Source of the DNA: CAZFXZ01 sp964523165
Lineage (GTDB): Bacteria; Patescibacteriota; Patescibacteriia; JACRDY01
NCBI GenBank assembly: GCA_964523165.1
Contig: CAZFXZ010000025.1
Span: 1-10,237 of the forward strand
Direction of reading: 5' to 3'
Length of the DNA stretch: 10,237 bases
Positions 7,030 to 10,237 of the stretch are shown here, piece after piece. The position numbers and the translations under genes are program-made. Numbering within the stretch: the first letter of the stretch is position 1; the number at the start of each line of letters is the position of its first letter. Under the pieces are notes generated by a model. It saw only the letters and a program-made list of their open reading frames with translations, was not told the origin of the DNA and ran no database searches.

Positions 7030-8280
7030 ATGAATCAATATGATATTATCGCCGGACTAGATATTGGCTCATCGGCCGTGCGTATGGTCGTGGGTCAGCG
7101 TGTCCCCGACCAAAAACTCAATATCATCGCCGCCGCCGAAGTCCCGGCTGAAGGCATTAACAAAGGTACGGTCGTCAGTATCGAAGACGCCGTGGCCAGT
7201 ATTTCTAAATGTCTAGAAAAAACTCAAAAGATCGCCGGTTTGCCCATCAGCAGTGCTTGGGTGGGTATTTCTGGCAGTCATATTATTTCCCAAGAGAGTA
7301 AGGGTGTAGTAGCTATTTCTCGTTCTGACGGTGAAGTAACCGAAGAAGACGTCGAGCGATCTGTCGAAGCAGCCCGGACCGTAGCCACGCCATCTAATTA
7401 TGAAATTTTGCATGTTATTCCCAAATCTTTTACCATCGATGGTCAAACTAATATCAAAGATCCTGTTGGCATGACCGGTATTAGATTGGAAGTTGACGCT
7501 CAAATTATTCAAGGTCTAAGCTCACAGATCAAAAATTTGACCAAATGTGTTTATCGAACCGGTTTGGATATTGACGATTTAGTTTTGTCTATCTTAGCTT
7601 CATCGGAAGCCGTTTTGACCAATCGTCAGCGAGATTTGGGTGTCGTCTTGATAAATATTGGTGCGGCCACGACCAGTGTGATAGTTTTTGAAGAAGGTGA
7701 TGTAGTGCATTCGACAGTCATCCCGATTGGCTCCGATCACATTACTTCTGACATTGCCATTGGTTTGCGCATTTCCATTGATACGGCCGAGGAAATCAAG
7801 CTCCAGTTTGGCTCCGCTCTGCCCAACGACATTGCCAAAAAAGAAGAAGTCAACATTGGTGAGTTTGATTCGACGATTAGTGAAGACGACGCCGTGGTGT
7901 CCAAAAAATATATTTCCGAAATCATCGAAGCTCGCGTCGAAGAAATTTTTGCCAAAGTCGACAGTGAGTTGAAAAAGGTTGATCGCTCGGGTAGTCTGCC
8001 GGCCGGTGTGGTTTTGATTGGCGGCGGCGCTAAATTACCGGGCATGATCGAGGTTGCCAAACGCAAATTGCGTTTACCGGCCTGCTTGGGTTTTGCTCAA
8101 AACATTACTAGTGCTATTGATAAAGTCCAAGATCTAAGCTTTTTGTCGGCCGTCGGTTTGGTCGTCTGGGGCGATCAATTAACCAAGGGCAAACGCGGCG
8201 GTTTTGTCATGTCACGATTCAAGAGCGTGGGTGAAGTCAGTAACAAGTTGCGCCAGTGGATGCGCGACATCATGCCTTAA
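7030..8280 (+). CDS. ftsA: Cell division protein FtsA
   Basis: This 416-aa actin-like ATPase tethers FtsZ to the inner face of the membrane and recruits later divisome proteins. The phosphate-1 motif AGLDIGSS is at residues 8-15. The FtsA-specific 1C (SHS2) domain is expected at about 85-165. The phosphate-2 region reads NIGAATT (209-215) where many homologues have DIGGGTT, and the adenosine motif GGGAKLPGM is at 331-339. The C-terminus (S..LRQWMRDIMP) fits the amphipathic membrane-targeting helix. ATG 7030 is secure because an in-frame TAA lies 9 nt upstream and no other start codon intervenes. It has its own promoter with almost no leader. ftsZ follows after 93 nt with a separate promoter. 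No ftsQ or mur gene lies next to it. Confidence 0.95.
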   Translation: MNQYDIIAGLDIGSSAVRMVVGQRVPDQKLNIIAAAEVPAEGINKGTVVSIEDAVASISKCLEKTQKIAGLPISSAWVGISGSHIISQESKGVVAISRSDGEVTEEDVERSVEAARTVATPSNYEILHVIPKSFTIDGQTNIKDPVGMTGIRLEVDAQIIQGLSSQIKNLTKCVYRTGLDIDDLVLSILASSEAVLTNRQRDLGVVLINIGAATTSVIVFEEGDVVHSTVIPIGSDHITSDIAIGLRISIDTAEEIKLQFGSALPNDIAKKEEVNIGEFDSTISEDDAVVSKKYISEIIEARVEEIFAKVDSELKKVDRSGSLPAGVVLIGGGAKLPGMIEVAKRKLRLPACLGFAQNITSAIDKVQDLSFLSAVGLVVWGDQLTKGKRGGFVMSRFKSVGEVSNKLRQWMRDIMP

Positions 8281-8290
8281 CTAAAATTAC

Positions 8291-8319
8291 TTTTCAGGCC
8301 GGCGGAATTTTGTTATACT
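8291..8319 (+). promoter_or_regulatory. Promoter of ftsZ, TG-extended -10
   Basis: TGTTATACT at 8311-8319 is an extended -10 (TG, one base, TATACT). TTTTCA at 8291-8296 is a -35 candidate with a 17-nt spacer. The start is predicted near 8326, giving a leader of about 48 nt to ATG 8374. This lets FtsZ be made independently of FtsA. The leader has no clear Shine-Dalgarno site. Confidence 0.7.
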
Positions 8320-8373
8320 TCTTCTAGAAAATGTTAATGTTGATAAGTTGAACAATAATTGTGTTCGTCAAGT

Positions 8374-9525
8374 ATGGCTGAAGTTAAACCCAATATAGAA
8401 ACATTTGCCAAGATAAAAGTCGTCGGTGTCGGAGGCTCTGGCGGCTCAGCTCTAAACCGCATGATCGCCGCCAAAATTAAAGGCGTTGATTTTATTGCCG
8501 TCAATACTGATGTGCAAGCTTTGTATTACTGCCAAGCTCAAACCAAGATTCATATCGGCAAAACAGTGACTAAGGGTTTGGGGGCGGGTATGGATCCGGA
8601 GCTGGGACGTTTAGCCGCCGAGGAAACACAAAATGACATTCGTGATGTTTTAAAAGACGCTGATATGGTCTTTGTAACCTGCGGTTTGGGTGGCGGTACG
8701 GGTACGGGTGGCGCGCCAATCATTGCCGAAGTAGCCCGCGATCTCGGGGCTTTGACGGTGGCGGTGGTGACCAAGCCATTCGCCTTTGAAGGTGCGCAAC
8801 GTCGCTCGATTGCCGAAAAAGGTTTAGAAGAATTGCGTAATCGCGTTGATACGATTATTACTATTCCCAACGATCGCTTACTGCAAATCATCGACAAAAA
8901 AACTTTATTGCTGGACGCGTTTAATATCGTTGATGATGTTTTGCGCCAAGGCGTCCAAGGTATTTCTGAACTCATCACCATCCCCGGTTTGATCAACGTC
9001 GACTTTGCTGACGTTAAAGCAATCATGAAAGATAGTGGCTCGGCTTTGATGGGTATTGGTCAAAGCAAAGGCGACAATCGAGCTATTGAAGCGGCTAAAT
9101 CGGCCATCGCTTCGCCCTTACTAGAATTATCGATTGAAGGGGCTAAGGGTATATTGTTTACGATTGCTGGTTCGGCCAGTTTGTCGATGCATGAAGTCAA
9201 TGAAGCGGCCAAAGTCATTACCAACTCGGCTGATCCAGATGCCAAAATTATTTTTGGGGCCATTGTCAATGAAGACATGGGTGATGAAATCAAGATCACC
9301 GTTGTGGCCACTGGTTTTGAAAAGGGCCGCAAGCCGACCGAAGCTTTGAGTCAATCATTGTCCTACAAACCGTCGAAGTTTATTTCCAAAAAAGCTGATG
9401 AAGAAGTCGAAGAAGAAGATGGCGATGAACGTCTAAATATTTTTGGCCGCAAAAAACCCGAGCCGGAAAAGTCCGAAGAAGACGAATTGGAAATCCCAGC
9501 TTTTATCAGAAAAAAAATGAAATAA
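8374..9525 (+). CDS. ftsZ: Cell division GTPase FtsZ
   Basis: This 383-aa tubulin homologue polymerises into the Z-ring at midcell. The nucleotide site starts with VVGVGGSGGSALNRM near the N-terminus. The tubulin signature GGGTGTG is at residues 106-112. The T7 synergy loop NVDFADVKAIM starts at N208 with D210 and D213, the residues that complete GTP hydrolysis in the next subunit. A short acidic linker rich in Glu and Asp (about 340-370) leads to the conserved C-terminal peptide LEIPAFIRKKMK, which in other bacteria docks on FtsA. ATG 8374 is preferred over an in-frame TTG at 8359 because homologues start close to this point; neither has a Shine-Dalgarno site. It ends at a strong terminator. 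Confidence 0.97.
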   Translation: MAEVKPNIETFAKIKVVGVGGSGGSALNRMIAAKIKGVDFIAVNTDVQALYYCQAQTKIHIGKTVTKGLGAGMDPELGRLAAEETQNDIRDVLKDADMVFVTCGLGGGTGTGGAPIIAEVARDLGALTVAVVTKPFAFEGAQRRSIAEKGLEELRNRVDTIITIPNDRLLQIIDKKTLLLDAFNIVDDVLRQGVQGISELITIPGLINVDFADVKAIMKDSGSALMGIGQSKGDNRAIEAAKSAIASPLLELSIEGAKGILFTIAGSASLSMHEVNEAAKVITNSADPDAKIIFGAIVNEDMGDEIKITVVATGFEKGRKPTEALSQSLSYKPSKFISKKADEEVEEEDGDERLNIFGRKKPEPEKSEEDELEIPAFIRKKMK

Positions 9526-9531
9526 TAAAAA

Positions 9532-9554
9532 CCCCGCCGCTAGCGGGGTTTTTT
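9532..9554 (+). terminator. Rho-independent terminator after ftsZ, usable from both sides
   Basis: CCCCGC and GCGGGG (9532-9537, 9543-9548) form a 6-bp GC stem with a 5-nt loop, followed by T6 at 9549-9554. It lies 6 nt after the ftsZ stop. Read on the minus strand, the same stem is followed by T5 (complement of 9527-9531) and more A/T, so it can also stop transcripts coming from the right. Confidence 0.9.
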
Positions 9555-9561
9555 GATATAA

Positions 9562-9587
9562 ATCCCGTCGCTCGCGAGCGATGGGAT
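9562..9587. repeat. 26-nt palindrome between the two terminators
   Basis: ATCCC-G-TCGCTCG and CGAGCGA-T-GGGAT form a 13-bp dyad with no loop; the only non-Watson-Crick position is 9567/9582, which can be a G-U pair. It centres on the self-complementary CGCTCGCGAGCG. A7 follows on the plus strand, so it is not a normal plus-strand terminator. In the minus direction it is followed only by a weakly T-rich TTATAT. It could be a backup terminator for the minus-strand gene, an operator, or one copy of a dispersed palindromic repeat. Confidence 0.7.
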
Positions 9588-9614
9588 AAAAAAACCGCTT
9601 AGTCGACTAAGCGG
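9588..9614 (-). terminator. Terminator of the minus-strand small gene
   Basis: CCGCTTAGTC-GACTAAGCGG (9595-9614) is a perfect 20-nt palindrome. On the minus strand it is followed directly by T7 (complement of 9588-9594), the form of a rho-independent terminator. The TAG stop of the small gene (9607-9609) sits inside the stem, so the gene and its terminator overlap. Confidence 0.8.
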
Positions 9615-9903
9615 CGGCGGTCTTGAGGTTGCTCAGCTCTTTGAGCAGATCCGATATCGCGTTGGTATCGCGGTGGACGGTCTCGCGAGCCAGGATCAGT
9701 CCGTCGGTCAATTGACGGACCTCTTCGATCATGTCGGGCAGCTCGTCGAGATGATCGGCGTTGTTGATGATCAACGTCAGCGCCCTACGCTGGTCGGGGT
9801 CGTTCAGCATGGCCTCGATTTTGGGGGCCAGGCCAGGGTTGTTCTCCAGCGCTGTTTGGATGTATACGACCTGTTCGGTCGTGAGTTGCAGAACGGTGTT
9901 CAT
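9607..9903 (-). CDS. Unrecognised 98-aa acidic helical protein in a self-contained cassette
   Basis: I do not recognise this protein. It is probably all alpha-helical and cytoplasmic, with no signal peptide or membrane segment and about 16 acidic against 8 basic residues. It opens MNTVLQLTTEQVVYIQ and has amphipathic stretches (LPDMIEEVRQLTDGL, ISDLLKELSNL) that could pair as a coiled coil. The start is ATG 9903, set by AAGGAGGT 4 nt upstream; a GTG at 9909 would overlap that site. Codon use is unlike its neighbours: all 8 Asn are AAC, Leu is 10 CTG, 4 CTC, 2 TTG and 0 TTA, and GC is about 58%, while sampled stretches of ftsZ average near 45%. It has its own promoter and terminator and points against ftsZ. 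Recent transfer is the best reading; its function is unknown. Confidence 0.8.
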   Translation of the reverse strand: MNTVLQLTTEQVVYIQTALENNPGLAPKIEAMLNDPDQRRALTLIINNADHLDELPDMIEEVRQLTDGLILARETVHRDTNAISDLLKELSNLKTAAA

Positions 9904-9907
9904 GCGC

Positions 9908-9915
9908 ACCTCCTT
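9908..9915 (-). promoter_or_regulatory. Perfect Shine-Dalgarno site of the 98-aa gene
   Basis: The minus strand reads AAGGAGGT, full complement to the usual 16S 3' end, 4 nt before ATG 9903. It decides the start, and its strength contrasts with the missing sites at ftsA, ftsZ, cysS and the TSP3 genes. Confidence 0.85.
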
Positions 9916-9922
9916 GCCTGAG

Positions 9923-9951
9923 AGATTAGCTTATCTGTTTTGAGCTGTCAA
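9923..9951 (-). promoter_or_regulatory. Promoter of the 98-aa gene
   Basis: On the minus strand a consensus -35 TTGACA (9951-9946) is followed by a 17-nt spacer and TAATCT (9928-9923) as a weak -10 (T, A and final T match). The start near 9916 falls just before the AAGGAGGT site, leaving a leader of about 13 nt. Its -35 abuts the region where a cysS -35 would lie, so the two divergent promoters stand back to back. Confidence 0.6.
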
Positions 9952-9971
9952 TGTGATTTTTTGTCCAATTT

Positions 9972-9980
9972 TGCTATAAT
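9972..9980 (+). promoter_or_regulatory. TG-extended -10 promoter of cysS, leaderless start
   Basis: TGCTATAAT is a perfect extended -10 box (TATAAT at 9975-9980). Counting about 7 nt downstream puts the transcription start at 9987, the A of the cysS ATG. No good -35 is seen at 9952-9957, which an extended -10 can do without. No Shine-Dalgarno site is present, as expected for a leaderless mRNA. Confidence 0.75.
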
Positions 9981-9986
9981 GTCGAC

Positions 9987-10237
9987 ATGACCAAATTACA
10001 GCTTTTCAACACTTTGGGGCGTCAAAAAACCGTTTTTAAGCCGACTAAAAAATCAGCAGTCACTTTATATTCTTGCGGCCCGACGGTTTACAATTATGCT
10101 CACTTGGGCAATTTGCGGGCTTATATTTTTGCCGATATTTTAAAGCGGGTTTTGCAATATAATAATTATAAAGTAAAACAGGTTATTAATATCACCGATG
10201 TTGGTCATCTGACTTCCGATGGCGATGAAGGTGATGA
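9987..10237 (+). CDS. cysS: Cysteinyl-tRNA synthetase, N-terminal part, cut by the window end
   Basis: Eighty-three complete codons are present and the frame is open at the end. The class I synthetase that charges tRNA-Cys opens with L.LFNTLGRQK..F, then CGPTVYNYAHLGNLRAY. Cys30 is the first zinc ligand that gives cysteine selectivity, and HLGN (39-42) is the HIGH-type ATP-binding motif. KQVINITDVGHLTSDGDEGD follows, where many homologues have NITDVDDKI; I associate the longer form with Patescibacteria and some Firmicutes-like enzymes, from memory. ATG 9987 is the only usable start: the frame has a TGA at 9954-9956 and no ATG, GTG or TTG between. It is transcribed divergently from the 98-aa gene. 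Confidence 0.95.
   Translation, partial: MTKLQLFNTLGRQKTVFKPTKKSAVTLYSCGPTVYNYAHLGNLRAYIFADILKRVLQYNNYKVKQVINITDVGHLTSDGDEGD

Noticed and set aside
8281..8310. Possible terminator between ftsA and ftsZ around GGCCGGC.
   Set aside because: The dyad is only about 6 nt with no loop and no proper T-run directly after it; the sequence is better explained as part of the ftsZ promoter.
8331..8351. A six-codon open frame (MLMLIS) in the ftsZ leader, possible leader peptide.
   Set aside because: It has no ribosome-binding site, no attenuator-like hairpins follow it, and such short frames are expected by chance in an A/T-rich leader.
8550..9026. A 158-aa open frame on the minus strand inside ftsZ, and similar long antisense frames in ftsA (7213-7512, 7737-8066) and the giant gene.
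   Set aside because: They are shadows of strongly coding plus-strand genes, with low-complexity Ser/Ile/Arg-rich translations, no ribosome-binding sites and no recognisable motifs.
9673..9943. Plus-strand open frames (82 and 60 aa) across the small minus-strand gene.
   Set aside because: The minus-strand frame has a promoter, perfect Shine-Dalgarno site and terminator in register. The plus-strand frames have none and run into the cysS promoter region.
1..10237. CRISPR array, tRNA or rRNA genes, insertion sequence ends, phage integrase.
   Set aside because: No regularly spaced repeats, cloverleaf-like segments with conserved arms, transposase motifs or recombinase motifs were seen on either strand by reading.

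Overview
The window looks like part of a Candidatus Patescibacteria (CPR) chromosome. The reasons are a giant Cys-rich, Ca-binding-repeat surface protein of the kind I associate with that group, single-pass proteins with thrombospondin type-3 (TSP3) repeats, a compact ftsA-ftsZ pair without mur genes beside it, scarce Shine-Dalgarno sites, and a CysRS with an ITDVGHLTSD-type segment. The lineage call is inference. TAA and TAG are the stops and no real gene reads through TGA, so the standard bacterial code fits and a UGA-recoded lineage does not.

Region 1 (1-6544) is a tight plus-strand gene series for the cell surface. It starts with the 3' part of a giant multidomain secreted protein (5' end outside the window). 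Three single-pass membrane proteins of 163, 206 and 314 aa follow, separated by 3, 20 and 3 nt. Each has a cytoplasmic tail, one membrane helix, a low-complexity linker and TSP3 repeats outside. They look like paralogous stalks, the last with an extra C-terminal folded domain. ybeY (6555-7010) follows 10 nt later with a real Shine-Dalgarno site and is probably cotranscribed.

Region 2 (7011-9554) holds the division genes ftsA and ftsZ. Each has its own convincing promoter. The ftsA transcript would have almost no leader. ftsZ ends at a strong, bidirectional hairpin terminator.

Region 3 (9555-9951) is a self-contained one-gene unit on the minus strand: consensus -35, short leader, perfect AAGGAGGT ribosome-binding site, a 98-aa acidic protein I do not recognise, and its own terminator. 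Its GC content (about 58%) and codon use (all Asn as AAC, Leu mostly CTG, no TTA) differ sharply from the flanking genes. It looks like a recently acquired cassette and is the most unusual item here. An extra 26-nt palindrome lies between the two terminators.

Region 4 (9972-10237) is the start of cysS (cysteinyl-tRNA synthetase), read from a TG-extended -10 box that places the transcription start on or next to the ATG, so the mRNA should be leaderless.

No tRNA, rRNA, CRISPR array, insertion sequence or recombinase was seen. No stretch over 300 nt lacks a gene.
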